A stretch of DNA of 64,000 bases from Pseudomonas sp. MM211 (GTDB lineage Bacteria > Pseudomonadota > Gammaproteobacteria > Pseudomonadales > Pseudomonadaceae), in assembly GCF_020386635.1 (NCBI RefSeq), contig NZ_CP081942.1:1302001-1366000 (forward strand). The letters run 5' to 3'. This document shows positions 42,030 to 52,751 of the stretch, in pieces; position 1 is the stretch's first letter; each line of letters opens with the position of its first letter. A program made the translations under genes and the position numbers. The notes under the pieces are model-generated. The model was not told the DNA's origin. It did not search any database and saw only the letters and a list, made by a program, of their open reading frames with translations.

Positions 42030-43364
42030 ATGTCCTGGAACAACCGTGTGGTTTGGTCGGAGGGAATGTTCCTGCGCCCGCAGCACTTCCAGCAGCAGGA
42101 TCGCTATATCGAAACCCTGGTCGAAGGCCGCAACCATGCCTCGCAGCCTGGCGCCTGGGGCTTTTCGCACGTGCTTATCGACAGCGCGTTGCTGACTCAG
42201 GGCAAACTGGCGATTCTGTCCGCGCGGGGCCTGTTGCCTGATGGCACACCGTTCAACATTCCCGAGAACGATGCGGCGCCTGCTCCGCTGAACATCGATG
42301 ACAGTCTGCGTGATGGCATCGTCTATCTGGCCCTGCCACTGCGGCGTGCCGGTGTGCGCGATACCGTGGAAAGCGGCGAGAGCCTGGGCTCGGCCCGTTA
42401 TCAGAGCAGCGTGCACGAGGTGCGTGACGACAATGCCTCACTGGAGAGCCGTGCGCCGGTGGCCATCGGCTCCCTGGCCCTGCGGCTGATCACCGAGCGT
42501 GACGGCCTCGACGAGCACGCGGCCATCGGTGTCGTGCGCGTGGTGGAAAAGCGCGAAGACCGCAGCCTGCTACTGGACGACAACTACATCCCGCCGCTGC
42601 TCGACGTCAGCGCCTCGCGTCCGCTCTCGGCGTTTCGCAACGAACTGCTCGGTCTGCTGCATCAGCGTGGCGAGGCCCTGGCGGGGCGGGTGGTCGCCTC
42701 CGGTGCCGGTGGGGCCTCGGAAATCGCCGATTTCCTGCTGCTACAACTGGTCAACCGGGCCCAGCCGCTGGTGGCGCACCTGGCGCGTATCACGCCGCTG
42801 CATCCGGAAGTGCTGTACCGCGAGTTGGTGGCGCTGGCTGGTGAGTTCGCCACCTTCACGGCCAGCGAACGGCGGCCGGGTGAGTATCCGGTCTATGAGC
42901 ACGACGACCTGACCGCCACCTTCGCGCCCGTGATGCTGGCACTGCGTCAGGCGCTGTCGATGGTCATCGACAGCCGCGCGATCCCTATTCCTATCGTTGA
43001 AAAGTCCTTCGGCGTGCACGTGGCGATGCTGGCGGACAAGTCACTGATCGATTCCGCCAGCTTCATCCTGGTGGTACGTGCGGACGTTCCGGGTGAGAGC
43101 CTGCGTGGGCACTTCCCGCAGCAGGCCAAAATTGGTTCGGTGGAACACATCCGCGATCTGGTCAACCTGCAGTTGCCGGGCATCGGCCTGCTGCCACTGC
43201 CGGTCGCACCACGGCAGTTGCCATATCACGCTGGCTCCAATTATTTCGAACTGGACCGGGGCAGCGACCACTGGAAGCAACTGATCCATTCAGGCGGCTT
43301 CGCTTTCCATATCGCTGGCCAGTTCCCTGGTCTGAACCTGGCCTTCTGGGCCATCCGAGGCTGA
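42030..43364 (+). CDS. tssK: T6SS baseplate protein TssK
   Basis: 444 residues from ATG 42030. The diagnostic start WNNRVVWSEGMFLRPQHFQQ is followed by QDRYIETLVEGR and a C-terminal region with YFELDRGSDHWKQL and LNLAFWAIRG. TssK joins the baseplate to the membrane complex. GGAG lies about 9 bases upstream; an in-frame ATG at 42012 overlaps the tssJ stop and is less likely. Confidence 0.96.
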   Translation: MSWNNRVVWSEGMFLRPQHFQQQDRYIETLVEGRNHASQPGAWGFSHVLIDSALLTQGKLAILSARGLLPDGTPFNIPENDAAPAPLNIDDSLRDGIVYLALPLRRAGVRDTVESGESLGSARYQSSVHEVRDDNASLESRAPVAIGSLALRLITERDGLDEHAAIGVVRVVEKREDRSLLLDDNYIPPLLDVSASRPLSAFRNELLGLLHQRGEALAGRVVASGAGGASEIADFLLLQLVNRAQPLVAHLARITPLHPEVLYRELVALAGEFATFTASERRPGEYPVYEHDDLTATFAPVMLALRQALSMVIDSRAIPIPIVEKSFGVHVAMLADKSLIDSASFILVVRADVPGESLRGHFPQQAKIGSVEHIRDLVNLQLPGIGLLPLPVAPRQLPYHAGSNYFELDRGSDHWKQLIHSGGFAFHIAGQFPGLNLAFWAIRG

Positions 43365-43370
43365 CGCGCG

Positions 43371-44720
43371 ATGACCATCGACGATCCATTTGGCGCCTTG
43401 CCCGGTCAGCCCGGCAAGGGACACGACCAGGCGGGCAACGACCGCACCATGATCATGCCGCGCCCCGGTGGCCGCGCCGCCGAACCCTCGCGGCCGACCT
43501 CCGCCGGTTCGCCACCGCCTGCCATGCCCAGTGCGCCGCCACTGGCTGCACGGGGGCTTGGCCTGAATCCTATCGAGGCCGCCGCCGGGCCGATGCTGGC
43601 GCTGCTGACCCGCTTGCGCAGCACCATCTCCCATCCCGCGCCGGCCAGCCTGCGTGCGCAGCTGCTCGGCTACCTGCGCCAGTTCGAGGACAAGGCGCGT
43701 GCCGCCGGCGTCGCTCAGGATGAAGTAATGCTGGCGCGTTACGTGCTCTGCACCGCGCTGGACGAGGCGGTGCTCAGCACGCCCTGGGGCAGCGCCAGTG
43801 ACTGGAGCAAGCAGAGTCTGCTGATCACCTTGCACAACGAGGCCTGGGGCGGCGAGAAGGTGTTCCAGCTGCTCGACCACTGCCTGCAGAACCCCCGGCA
43901 ACGTCTGAATCTGCTGGAGCTGTTGTACCTGTGCATCAGCCTCGGCCTGGAAGGGCGTTACCGGGTCATGCAGGATGGCCGCAGCCAGCTCGATGCGCTG
44001 CGCGAGCGGGTCAGTGCGACCATTCGCAGCACACGGGGCGAGATCGAGCGCGAGTTGTCGCCACACTGGCGTGGTTTGGTGGTCGCCCGTGACCGCCTGC
44101 GTCAGTTCCTGCCGCCGTGGGTGGCGGTGGCCATTGGCTTGGCGATCCTGCTCTTGCTGCTGTTCGGCCTGCGCATGAAGCTGGCCGCCGAAGCCGAACC
44201 GGTATTCCGTAACCTGCATGCCCTTGGCGACGTGCCGGTGCAGACCATCGACCGTCCGGCGCAGCAGCCGCGCGTCGTTGAGCGTCCACGCCTGGCTGGC
44301 TTCCTGGCAGAGGAAATTCGTGCGCAGAAGGTCGCGGTGGAAGACGCTGTCGACCGTTCCGTGGTGACCATTCGCGGGGATCAGCTGTTCGCCTCCGGCA
44401 GTGCGTCGATTGCCGACGACTTCCAACCGCTGCTACTGCGCATCGCCGAAGCCATTCGCAAGGTCAACGGCCAGGTGCTGGTCACCGGGCACAGCGACAA
44501 CCGCCCTATCGCGACGTTGCGTTATCCGTCCAACTGGAAGCTCTCCCAGGATCGCGCCCAACAGGTGATGGACGTGCTGGCGGCCAAGACGGGCCAGCCC
44601 GCGCGCTTCCGTGCCGAGGGGCGCAGCGACACCGAAGCCAAGGCTTCGAACGATACGGCGGAAGGCCGCGCGCGTAACCGCCGGGTCGAAATCACAGTCT
44701 TTGCGGAGGGCGTCGAGTGA
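43371..44720 (+). CDS. tssL: T6SS membrane protein TssL (DotU) with C-terminal OmpA domain
   Basis: 449 residues. A Pro-rich cytoplasmic start is followed by the DotU domain (~60-235) with LARYVLCTALDEAVLSTPWG and LLELLYLCISLGLEGRYRVM. One membrane helix (WVAVAIGLAILLLLLFGL) comes next, then a periplasmic OmpA-like peptidoglycan-binding domain (LVTGHSDNRPIATLRYPSNW, NRRVEITVF). This fused form is the H1 type. With TssM and TssJ it makes the envelope-spanning complex. Its stop overlaps the tssM start as GTGA. Confidence 0.95.
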   Translation: MTIDDPFGALPGQPGKGHDQAGNDRTMIMPRPGGRAAEPSRPTSAGSPPPAMPSAPPLAARGLGLNPIEAAAGPMLALLTRLRSTISHPAPASLRAQLLGYLRQFEDKARAAGVAQDEVMLARYVLCTALDEAVLSTPWGSASDWSKQSLLITLHNEAWGGEKVFQLLDHCLQNPRQRLNLLELLYLCISLGLEGRYRVMQDGRSQLDALRERVSATIRSTRGEIERELSPHWRGLVVARDRLRQFLPPWVAVAIGLAILLLLLFGLRMKLAAEAEPVFRNLHALGDVPVQTIDRPAQQPRVVERPRLAGFLAEEIRAQKVAVEDAVDRSVVTIRGDQLFASGSASIADDFQPLLLRIAEAIRKVNGQVLVTGHSDNRPIATLRYPSNWKLSQDRAQQVMDVLAAKTGQPARFRAEGRSDTEAKASNDTAEGRARNRRVEITVFAEGVE

Positions 44721-47700
44721 AGGCGTTGTTCGGTTTCATGGCCCGCTGGGTCATGCCGGTTTTGGGGTTGCTGGCGCTGAGCCTGGTGATCTGGTTCGTG
44801 GGCCCACTGATCGCCATCGGCGGTTTCGAGCCGCTGGCCAGCAGCACGGTGCGCTGGACGCTGATCATCCTGCTGTTCGTCCTGTGGGCGGCCTGGCGGG
44901 TGATGCGCATCATTCAGGCGCGGCGCAATGCGGCCAGGGTCATGCAGGGCCTGGTGGAAGTTGCACCGGATCCGACCAGCGTGGCCACCGCGGAAGAACT
45001 GGCCACCCTGCGCCAGCGTATGGACGAGGCTTTGGGCCTGCTCAAGCGCGCCAAGCTGGGCGGCGGTGAGCGGCGCAATCTGTACGAGTTGCCGTGGTAC
45101 GTGATCATCGGCCCGCCCGGTTCCGGCAAGACCACCGCGCTGGCTAACTCCGGGCTGCGTTTCCCGCTGGCCGAGCAGATGGGCGCCGGGGCGGTACGCG
45201 GCGTTGGCGGCACACGCAACTGCGACTGGTGGTTCGCCGACGAGGCCGTGCTGCTCGATACTGCCGGGCGTTATACCACTCAGGACAGCCATGCCGCGGT
45301 CGACAAGGCCGCCTGGCTGGGTTTCCTCGACCTGCTGAAAAAGCAGCGCTCGCGGCGGCCCATCGATGGTGCCTTCGTCGCCATCAGCCTGTCCGATCTG
45401 CTGCTCGGCAGCGACAGCGAGCGAGCGGCCCATGCCGTGGCCATTCGCGCCCGTGTGCAGGAGCTGTATACCCAGCTCGGCGTACGCTTCCCGGTGTACG
45501 TGATGCTCACCAAGCTGGATCTGGTGCCCGGCTTCATGGAGTTCTTCGACGGCCTGAGCAAGGAAGAGCGTGCTCAGGTCTGGGGCATGACCTTCAGCCT
45601 CGACGATGGCAAGAGTGTCGAGGGCCCGCTGCAGGTATTTCGCAGTGAGTTCGATGCGTTGGAGCTGCGCCTTAACGAGCGCCTGGTCGAGCGTCTGCAG
45701 CAGGAGCGAGACCCTGCGCGGCGCGACCTGATCTATGGCTTCCCGCAACAGTTCGCCGCGCTGCGTGAAGCGCTGGCCGGCTTCCTCGACGGCGTGTTCA
45801 AGCCCAACCCTTATGAGGAACGGGTGTTACTACGCGGCGTCTACCTGACCAGCGGCACCCAGGAAGGCAGCCCGATCGACCGTCTGATCGGTGCCATGGC
45901 GCAGAGCATGAGCCTCGACCGTCAGCACCTGGCCCGCCAGACCGGAACAGGGCGTAGCTACTTCATCGAGCGCCTGCTGCGTGACGTGGTGTTCGGCGAA
46001 CGCGGCCTGGTCGGTGCCAACCCCAAGGTGGAACGGCAGAAGCGCTGGCTGGCACGGGGAGTGATTGCCGCAACTGTGATTCTGGTACTCGGCACGGCTG
46101 CGGTATGGTTCGCCAGCTTCCGTGCCAACCAGGCCTACATCGCCGCCGTGGATGCCCGCGTGCAGCCGCTGCGTGGCGAGCTGCAGGCGCTCAGCCCGGC
46201 GCAGCGCGACGTTCTGGCGGTGCAGCCGCTGCTCAATGCCATCCGCACTGTCAGTGGCGATGCGCCGGGCTGGGCCGAGGGCTTTGGCCTCTACCAGGGC
46301 GACATGCTCGACAGCGAAGCCTCCAGTGTCTACCGCAAGCTGCTGATCGCGGTCATGGCGCCGCGGGTGCTGGCGCGTCTGGAAGAGCAGTTGCGTACCG
46401 GGGGCAACTCGGACTTCCTCTACGAAGGTCTCAAGGCCTACCTGATGCTTGGTGAGTCGGAGCATTACGATGCGGACTTCATCAAGGCCTGGATTGCCCT
46501 CGACTGGGATCGCAGCCTGCCGCGGGATCTGCTGCCGGAACAGCGTGAGGCGCTGAATCAGCATCTGGTCGCGTTGTATGACCGCCAGCCACCGGTGGTA
46601 CGCCTCGACGAGAACCTGGTCGAAGACGTGCGCCGGCGTCTGCAGCGGCTGTCCGTGGCGCAGCGCGCCTATGACCGGGTGAAGCGCCAGAAGCTGCCCG
46701 AGGGCATCCCGGACTTCCGCCTCAGCGATGCTGCCGGCCGTGATGCCGCGCTGGTGTTCACCCGCAAAAGTGGCAAACCGCTCAACGAGCCGCTCAGCGG
46801 CTTCTATACCCAGCGCGGCTACCGTGAGGCCTTTCTGGTCGGCAGCGTCAGCCAGGCCGGTACCCTGGCCGAGGAGCAGTGGGTACTCGGTCGCAGCCTG
46901 GACGATGGACAGAATGCCGCCGCCCTCGCGCTGGAAGTCCGGCGCCTTTATGTGCAGGACTACATGGCTCAATGGGATGCGCTGCTCGCCGATATCGACT
47001 TCGTGCCGGTGACCAGTGTGGCCCAGGCCGCGGACGTGCTGCGCGTGCTGTCGGGGCCGGCGTCGCCGCTGAAGAAGCTGCTTCAGGCGGTCGCCAAGGA
47101 GACCGACCTGCAGAAGGAGGAGCGACTGGTCGCCGAGAAGCTCAAGGAGCGTGGCGACGATACCGTCGACCGCCTCAAGCAGCAGCTCGGTTCTCTGGTC
47201 GGCCAGTCGGAGGAGGGCGTGGTCAATGCCCTGGCCACCGAGATGGATCCGATCACCGCTCACTTCGCCGAACTCAACGGTCTGGTCGCAGACGCCGATG
47301 GCCAGACTCCGGGCCATCGATGCCCTGCTGCAGGATCTCAATGCACTCTATGTGCAGGTCAGTGCCATGAGTGGCGCCAGCGGCGAGGCACTGCTGGGCG
47401 AGTCGCGCAACCAGACCACGGCTGCTGCCGATCAGGTGCGCCTGAGTGCCGAGCGCCAGCCGCCGCTGGTACAGGGATTCCTCAAGTCGGTGGTCGGCTC
47501 GACCACCGGTACCATGATGGGCGGCATCCGCAACCAGCTGAATGCCGCCTGGATGAGCGAGGTGGTGTCGGTGTACCGCCAGTCGCTGGCTGGGCGCTAC
47601 CCGCTGGATCGTGGCAGCAGCCGGGATGCGACCCTGGACGACTTTGGCCATTTCTTCGGCCAGGGCGGGGTGCTCGACAGCTACTTCCGCAAGTACTTGC

Positions 47701-48236
47701 AGCCCTACGTGGATACCTCGGCGAGCACCTGGCGCTGGCAGCCGGGTGCTGCGCAGAAGCTCGGTATCGGCAGCGGTGTGCTGCAGACCTTCCAGCGTGC
47801 CGCAACCATTCGCGAGGCGTTCTTCCGCTCTGGCGGTACCCAGCCGATGGTGCGTTTCGAGCTGCGGCCGGTGGCGATGGACTCCAGCATCGAGCAGTTC
47901 CAGCTTGATCTCGATGGCCAGCAGTTCAGCTACGACCACGGCCCGGCGCGACCGGTCGCCATGCAGTGGCCGAGCAGCAATGGCACCGGCGTGGTACGTC
48001 TGAACATTTCACCGGCCTCGGTCACCGGGCGTTCGGGGATCACCCTGGAAGGGCCGTGGGCCTGGTTCCGACTGCTCGATCAGTCGGATCTCGCCCAGGG
48101 CAATTCACCTGATCGTTTCACCCTGCGCATGCGTGTCGACAACGCCAGCATTTCCAGCGAGCTGCGCGCCAGCAGTGCGTTCAATCCATTCCGCCGCCAG
48201 GTCGTCAGCGGTTTCAGCCTGCCGGAGCGTCTGTGA
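44717..48236 (+). pseudogene. tssM: T6SS inner-membrane protein TssM (IcmF) with a one-base frameshift
   Basis: About 1172 residues if repaired. Two N-terminal membrane helices are followed by a cytoplasmic GTPase-like domain with Walker A IIGPPGSGKTTAL. A third helix lies near VIAATVILVLGTAAVWF, and a large periplasmic IcmF/DUF1215-type part follows. At 47304-47308 the frame breaks: FAELNGLVADADGQ continues only if one A of CAGACTCC is removed. It then reads LRAIDALLQDLNALYVQVSA on to the normal end PFRRQVVSGFSLPERL. Both halves are otherwise well kept. It is either a real disruption of an essential T6SS gene or a sequence error. The GTG start overlaps tssL, and the end overlaps tagF (GTGA). 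Confidence 0.88.
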
Positions 48237-48892
48237 GTAACCCGGGTTTCTACGGCAAAATGGCCGTACGCGGCGATTTCATTCATCGCGGTCTTGCGCC
48301 AGGCTTCATCGAGGCCTGGGACAACTGGCTGACGGCAGGCCTCACCGCCAGTCGGCAGACCCTGGGCGAAGCCTGGCTGGATGCCTATCTGGTCAGCCCG
48401 CTCTGGCGCTTCGCGATCGCGCCGGGCCTGCTCTGTCAGGAAGCCGTTTGCGGGGTGATGATGCCCAGCGTCGACCGGGTTGGTCGTTACTTTCCTCTGA
48501 CCATCGCCCTGCTGCTGCCGGCGCAGACCGATATCGGTCACCTGCTCAGCGACAGCGATGACTGGTTCGAGCGTGCCGAGGCCCTGTTGCTCTCGACTCT
48601 GGAAGCCGATGCCGATGCTGAAGCCTTCGAGCGCGCTGTCGGCGCCCTGGGCAGCCCGCTGCTGGCAACTGGCAGCGCCCAGCGTTTGGATGCCAGCGGC
48701 GCGGCGATCTGGTCTGTGGATAACCCACGGGATCGTGGTCTGGCCCTGATGCAGCAGGCCTGCAGTGGCGCCAGCCTGTGGTGGGGACGCGGTTCCGAGC
48801 GTGTCGCGCCCGGCCTGGTACGTTTCGCCGGGCTGCCCCCGGCCGAGGCGTTCTGTCGGCTGCTCAGCGAGTCTGCTGGAGGCGAGGCATGA
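48233..48892 (+). CDS. tagF: T6SS post-translational repressor TagF
   Basis: 219 residues. The start NPGFYGKMAVRGDFIHRGL, then FIEAWDNWL, LVSPLWRFAIAPGLL and SVDRVGRYFPLTIALLL, define the TagF (DUF2094) family. TagF holds the H1-T6SS in an off state independently of PpkA. The GTG start overlaps the tssM stop and its own stop overlaps pppA as ATGA. Confidence 0.94.
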   Translation: MSNPGFYGKMAVRGDFIHRGLAPGFIEAWDNWLTAGLTASRQTLGEAWLDAYLVSPLWRFAIAPGLLCQEAVCGVMMPSVDRVGRYFPLTIALLLPAQTDIGHLLSDSDDWFERAEALLLSTLEADADAEAFERAVGALGSPLLATGSAQRLDASGAAIWSVDNPRDRGLALMQQACSGASLWWGRGSERVAPGLVRFAGLPPAEAFCRLLSESAGGEA

Positions 48893-49617
48893 GTCCGTCG
48901 AGCGTTACCCGGTACCACTCTTCCAGCCATACCCATGTCGGCATGGTGCGCAAGGTCAATGAAGATGCCTGTCTGGATGCCCCGGACAACGGCCTGTGGG
49001 CTGTCGCCGACGGCATGGGCGGGCACGCCAGCGGTGACTACGTCAGCAGCCTGATCATCGACAGCCTGCGTGCGTTGCCGCCCAGTGCCGTGCTGAGCAC
49101 GTATGAAGGGGCGCTGATCGACACGCTCGATCACGTCAATCAACAGGTGCGTATCGAGGCCGAGAAGCGTGGCGGGGCGACCATGGGCAGCACCGTGGTG
49201 GTGCTCGCCGCACGGGGTGCCGAAGCGCTGTGCCTGTGGGCCGGGGACAGCCGCCTGTATCGGCTGCGCAACGGTGGCCTGCAACCGATCAGCCGTGATC
49301 ACAGCTACGTTCAGGAACTGGTCGACAGCGGCCTGCTCGACGAAGAGGCTGCGCGCATCCACCCCATGGGCAATATCGTCACCCGTGCCCTGGGCGTGCA
49401 GGATGACCTGCAACTGGAAAGTGCACGCCTGGACGTGCGACCTGGCGACACCTTCCTGCTCTGCAGCGATGGCTTGAACAAGACGGTCGAGGATTACGAA
49501 CTGCGCGAGGTGCTGGGGCACGAGGATCCGTACCAGATGGTGCGCAGCCTGGTACACCTTGGCTTGACTCGAGGCGCTCCGGATAATATTACCGCCGTGG
49601 TGATCAAGGCCGCTTAG
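48889..49617 (+). CDS. pppA: PP2C-family protein phosphatase PppA
   Basis: 242 residues from ATG 48889. The PP2C motifs are present: MVRKVNEDACLD, LWAVADGMGGHASGDY with metal-binding Asp, GSTVVVLAARG, LWAGDSRLYRLR, and near the end FLLCSDGLNK and DNITAVVIKA. It removes phosphate from Fha1 and turns H1-T6SS firing off. ATGA overlap with tagF; ppkA follows. Confidence 0.95.
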   Translation: MSPSSVTRYHSSSHTHVGMVRKVNEDACLDAPDNGLWAVADGMGGHASGDYVSSLIIDSLRALPPSAVLSTYEGALIDTLDHVNQQVRIEAEKRGGATMGSTVVVLAARGAEALCLWAGDSRLYRLRNGGLQPISRDHSYVQELVDSGLLDEEAARIHPMGNIVTRALGVQDDLQLESARLDVRPGDTFLLCSDGLNKTVEDYELREVLGHEDPYQMVRSLVHLGLTRGAPDNITAVVIKAA

Positions 49618-49703
49618 GCGGCCAACTGTTGCACATCGATCTGCCAAATACTCAATTGCTGCCGCGCCCGATCATCTCGGGATGGCCTCGGAAGACCAAT
49701 AGC

Positions 49704-52700
49704 ATGGACATGCAAATACCGGGTTACGACATCGAACGCGAGCTGGGCGATGGTGCGATGGCCGTGGTCTACCTGGCTACACAGCGTTCCCTCGACCGCA
49801 AGGTCGCGCTGAAGATCATGGCGGCCTCGCTGGCGGCCGACCCGACCTTCTGCGAGCGCTTCCTGCGCGAGGGCAAGACCCTGGCGCGGCTGTCGCACCC
49901 GAATACCGTGACCATCCACGACATCGGCAATGTCGGTAGCCTCTACTACATGGCCATGGAATACCTGCCCAACGGTACCCTCAAGGAGCGCATTAGCGCG
50001 GGTCTGAGTATCGATCAGGGGCTGGTGTGGATTCGCCAGATCGCCTCGGCCCTTGGCTACGCTCATGCCCAGGGCATGGTTCACCGTGACGTCAAACCGG
50101 CCAACATCCTGTTTCGCGCTGACGGTACGGCGGTACTCAGCGACTTCGGGATCGCCAAGGCGCTGGACGACCGCACCCAGTTCACCCAGGCCGGTTTCGC
50201 CGTCGGTACGCCCAGCTACATGAGCCCTGAACAGGCACGTGGTCTGGATATCGATGGCCGTGCCGATCTCTACGCCCTCGGCGTGGTGTTGTACGAAATA
50301 CTCACCGGCAAGCTGCCTTACATCGGCAGTGATTCGCTGTCCACGGCCCTGGCGCATCTGACCGAGCCTTTGCCGGCGCTGCCCATGGTGCATGGCCGCT
50401 ACCAGCCGATTCTCGAGCGCCTGCTGGCCAAGGATCCCAGCGAGCGCTTCGCCGATGCGGCGCAGTTGATTGCCGCGCTCGATCGCCTGCAGGTGCCAGC
50501 CGCTGCCGCCGACGATGCCACCTTGTTCCAGCCACTGGTGCTGCCACCCGTCGCCGAGGTCAAGGGCGACACCAGTGTGCCGCCGCTGGCAGCGGTTTCC
50601 GTGGAAATACCGACCCACGCACCGGCGGTGGATACTGCTGTGCCGCCACCGCCACCGCCACCGCCGCCGCGTCCACAGCCCTCGCCGCTGGCGTCATCGG
50701 TACGTGAAGGCAACGTAGGCTCCAGCAGGAGGCCGCTGATCCTCGGCGCCTCCCTGGCCAGCGTGCTGTTGCTGGCCGGTTGTGGTTACTGGCTGTTCGG
50801 CTCTGACAGCACGCCGCCAGCCTCGCCGCCGGTAGCCGGCGAGCCAGCTCAGCCCCAGGCACAGTCAAGTGGCGAGGCCGGGCCGATCTCGGCGATGGCG
50901 GACAGTGATGGTGGCGATCGCCCGCTGCTCATGCCGGGTAAGAAGACCCTGTTCCAGCGCGTGCTGAGCAAGCCTGGCGCCAAGCTGGCCGACACGGCCG
51001 GTGCCAGCAGCGGCAAGGATACGCCGGCGTTTTCGGTGTTCTACGTGTATGCCCGGCAGGACATCGACGGCCAGCCGTGGCTGCAGATCGGGGCCTCCAG
51101 CGACGGGCGCCGCGATGGCTGGCTGCCTGCCACGGCGGTGAGCGACTGGAAGCAGAGTCTGGTGCTCAAGTTCACCGAACGCTCCGGTCGCGCTCCGGTG
51201 ATGTTCGTGCGCGATGCATCGGCCTTGGAACAGTTGCTGGCCGAACCGGCCCGCGCTCGCGAGGCGCTGCGTGAAGCGCTGAAGGGTACCGGCCACAACG
51301 TGGTGGCGGTCGAGCCCGGCGGCAGTGCGGTGCCGCAGGATCAGTTCTACCTGCTGCCGATCTTCGATTCGGAAGAAACCTTCGACGCCAACGGCCAGCC
51401 GCTGCAACTGCTCAATGTGGCCTCCATCGACCCGGGCAATGCCCCGCAGAGCCAGGGTGAAAGCGCGCCAGCGGCAATGCCGGAGGGGTTCAGAACGGCC
51501 ATCGTGCTGGTGGTCGACACCTCGGTGTCGATGCAGCCCTATATCGACCGAGTACGCGACGTCGTCCACGAACTACAGGGCCAGATCGCCAATCGTGGCG
51601 ATCTGGACAGCGTCAGCTTCGGCATGGTCGGCTTCCGCAGCAATACCGCCAAGACGCCGGGCCTGGAGTACACCGCCAAGACACTCGTGTCTCTGCAACA
51701 GGGGCGTGATCCCGAGCGTTTTCTGCAGCTGGCGCAGCAGATCAAAGCCACCGACGTGTCCAGCCATGACTTCAACGAGGATGCCTTCGCCGGCGTCATG
51801 CAGGCCGTCGACGGCATGGACTGGAATGGCTACGGCGGTCGTCTGATCTTGCTGGTCAGCGATGCCGGCGCGTTGCGCAAGAGCGATCCGCTGGGGCTGA
51901 CCAAAATGAACGAGGCGGAGGTACGCGAGGCGGCGCTACGCAAGCAGATCAAGATCTATGCCCTGCACCTGAAGACCGCCACCGGCAAGCGCAATCACGG
52001 CTTCGCCGAGCAGCAGTACCGCAGCCTCACCGCCGACCCCAACCCGCGTATCGGCGACCTTTACGTTCCGGTGGCCGGCGGTGATGTGAATGCCTTCGGC
52101 AGTCGCGTGACGGAGATCGGCAGCGCCTTCGCCGATCTGGTGCATCAGGTGCGCAGCGACAACAGTCTGCCCGAGCCCAAGGGCGGCGCCAGCATCGCCG
52201 ACAAGTCCGCTGCGGTCGGCTACGCCATGCACATGGACTTCCTCGGCCATCAATCCGAGGCGCGGGCGCCCCAGGTGGTCACTGCGTGGACCAGCGATCG
52301 TGATATCACCGATCCTGCCTTGCCGGCGTTCCAGGTCTGCGTGCTGCTGACCAAGCTGCAGCTCAACGATCTGCAGCAGTCGCTGCGCATGGTGGTCGAT
52401 GCGGCGCGGCGTACGCAGAGCTCGCCTAAGGATTTCTTTCAGGAAATCGCCAGTGCCAGTGCCCATATGAGTCGCGATCCGTCGGCCATGGTCAAGGGCG
52501 CCAACCTGGCCCAGAGCGGTGTGCTGGGTGAGTATCTGGATGGTTTGCCCTACCGCAGCAAGGTGCTGAACATGAGCCAGGATCTGTGGTTGTCGCTCAG
52601 CGTGGCCGAGCAGGAAGATTTCATCGACGAGCTGGATTCGAAGATCCAGCTCTACGAGACCTTCCACAACGATACCGCCAACTGGGTGCGTTTCGGCGAT

Positions 52701-52751
52701 GCGGCTCCGGGAGACGCGCTGTATCGCGTGCCCCTGTCGACTCTGCCCTGA
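49704..52751 (+). CDS. ppkA: Membrane serine/threonine kinase PpkA with VWA domain
   Basis: About 1015 residues from ATG 49704 (MDMQIPGYDIERELGDGAMA); the start is favoured by homology, though no strong ribosome site is seen. Kinase domain ~8-270: glycine loop LGDGAMAVVY, Lys in VALKIM, catalytic HRDVKPANI at 127-135, DFG in LSDFGIAKAL. A Pro-rich linker with a run of prolines is followed by a membrane helix (LILGASLASVLLLAGCGYWL, ~345-366), a periplasmic SH3-like part, and a von Willebrand A domain with metal site DTSVS at 605-609. It senses envelope signals through TagQRST and phosphorylates Fha1. Confidence 0.95.
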   Translation: MDMQIPGYDIERELGDGAMAVVYLATQRSLDRKVALKIMAASLAADPTFCERFLREGKTLARLSHPNTVTIHDIGNVGSLYYMAMEYLPNGTLKERISAGLSIDQGLVWIRQIASALGYAHAQGMVHRDVKPANILFRADGTAVLSDFGIAKALDDRTQFTQAGFAVGTPSYMSPEQARGLDIDGRADLYALGVVLYEILTGKLPYIGSDSLSTALAHLTEPLPALPMVHGRYQPILERLLAKDPSERFADAAQLIAALDRLQVPAAAADDATLFQPLVLPPVAEVKGDTSVPPLAAVSVEIPTHAPAVDTAVPPPPPPPPPRPQPSPLASSVREGNVGSSRRPLILGASLASVLLLAGCGYWLFGSDSTPPASPPVAGEPAQPQAQSSGEAGPISAMADSDGGDRPLLMPGKKTLFQRVLSKPGAKLADTAGASSGKDTPAFSVFYVYARQDIDGQPWLQIGASSDGRRDGWLPATAVSDWKQSLVLKFTERSGRAPVMFVRDASALEQLLAEPARAREALREALKGTGHNVVAVEPGGSAVPQDQFYLLPIFDSEETFDANGQPLQLLNVASIDPGNAPQSQGESAPAAMPEGFRTAIVLVVDTSVSMQPYIDRVRDVVHELQGQIANRGDLDSVSFGMVGFRSNTAKTPGLEYTAKTLVSLQQGRDPERFLQLAQQIKATDVSSHDFNEDAFAGVMQAVDGMDWNGYGGRLILLVSDAGALRKSDPLGLTKMNEAEVREAALRKQIKIYALHLKTATGKRNHGFAEQQYRSLTADPNPRIGDLYVPVAGGDVNAFGSRVTEIGSAFADLVHQVRSDNSLPEPKGGASIADKSAAVGYAMHMDFLGHQSEARAPQVVTAWTSDRDITDPALPAFQVCVLLTKLQLNDLQQSLRMVVDAARRTQSSPKDFFQEIASASAHMSRDPSAMVKGANLAQSGVLGEYLDGLPYRSKVLNMSQDLWLSLSVAEQEDFIDELDSKIQLYETFHNDTANWVRFGDAAPGDALYRVPLSTLP

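Noticed and set aside
47300..47312. Programmed frameshift in tssM
   Set aside because: No slippery heptamer or downstream structure is apparent and TssM proteins are normally made from one frame; mutation or sequence error is simpler.
45830..47341. 503-codon open frame opposite tssM
   Set aside because: Antisense to conserved tssM sequence; composition is typical of a shadow frame.
50640..50675. CCGCCA repeat run in ppkA as a phase-variation tract
   Set aside because: Units are three or six bases, so changes keep the frame; it encodes the expected proline linker.
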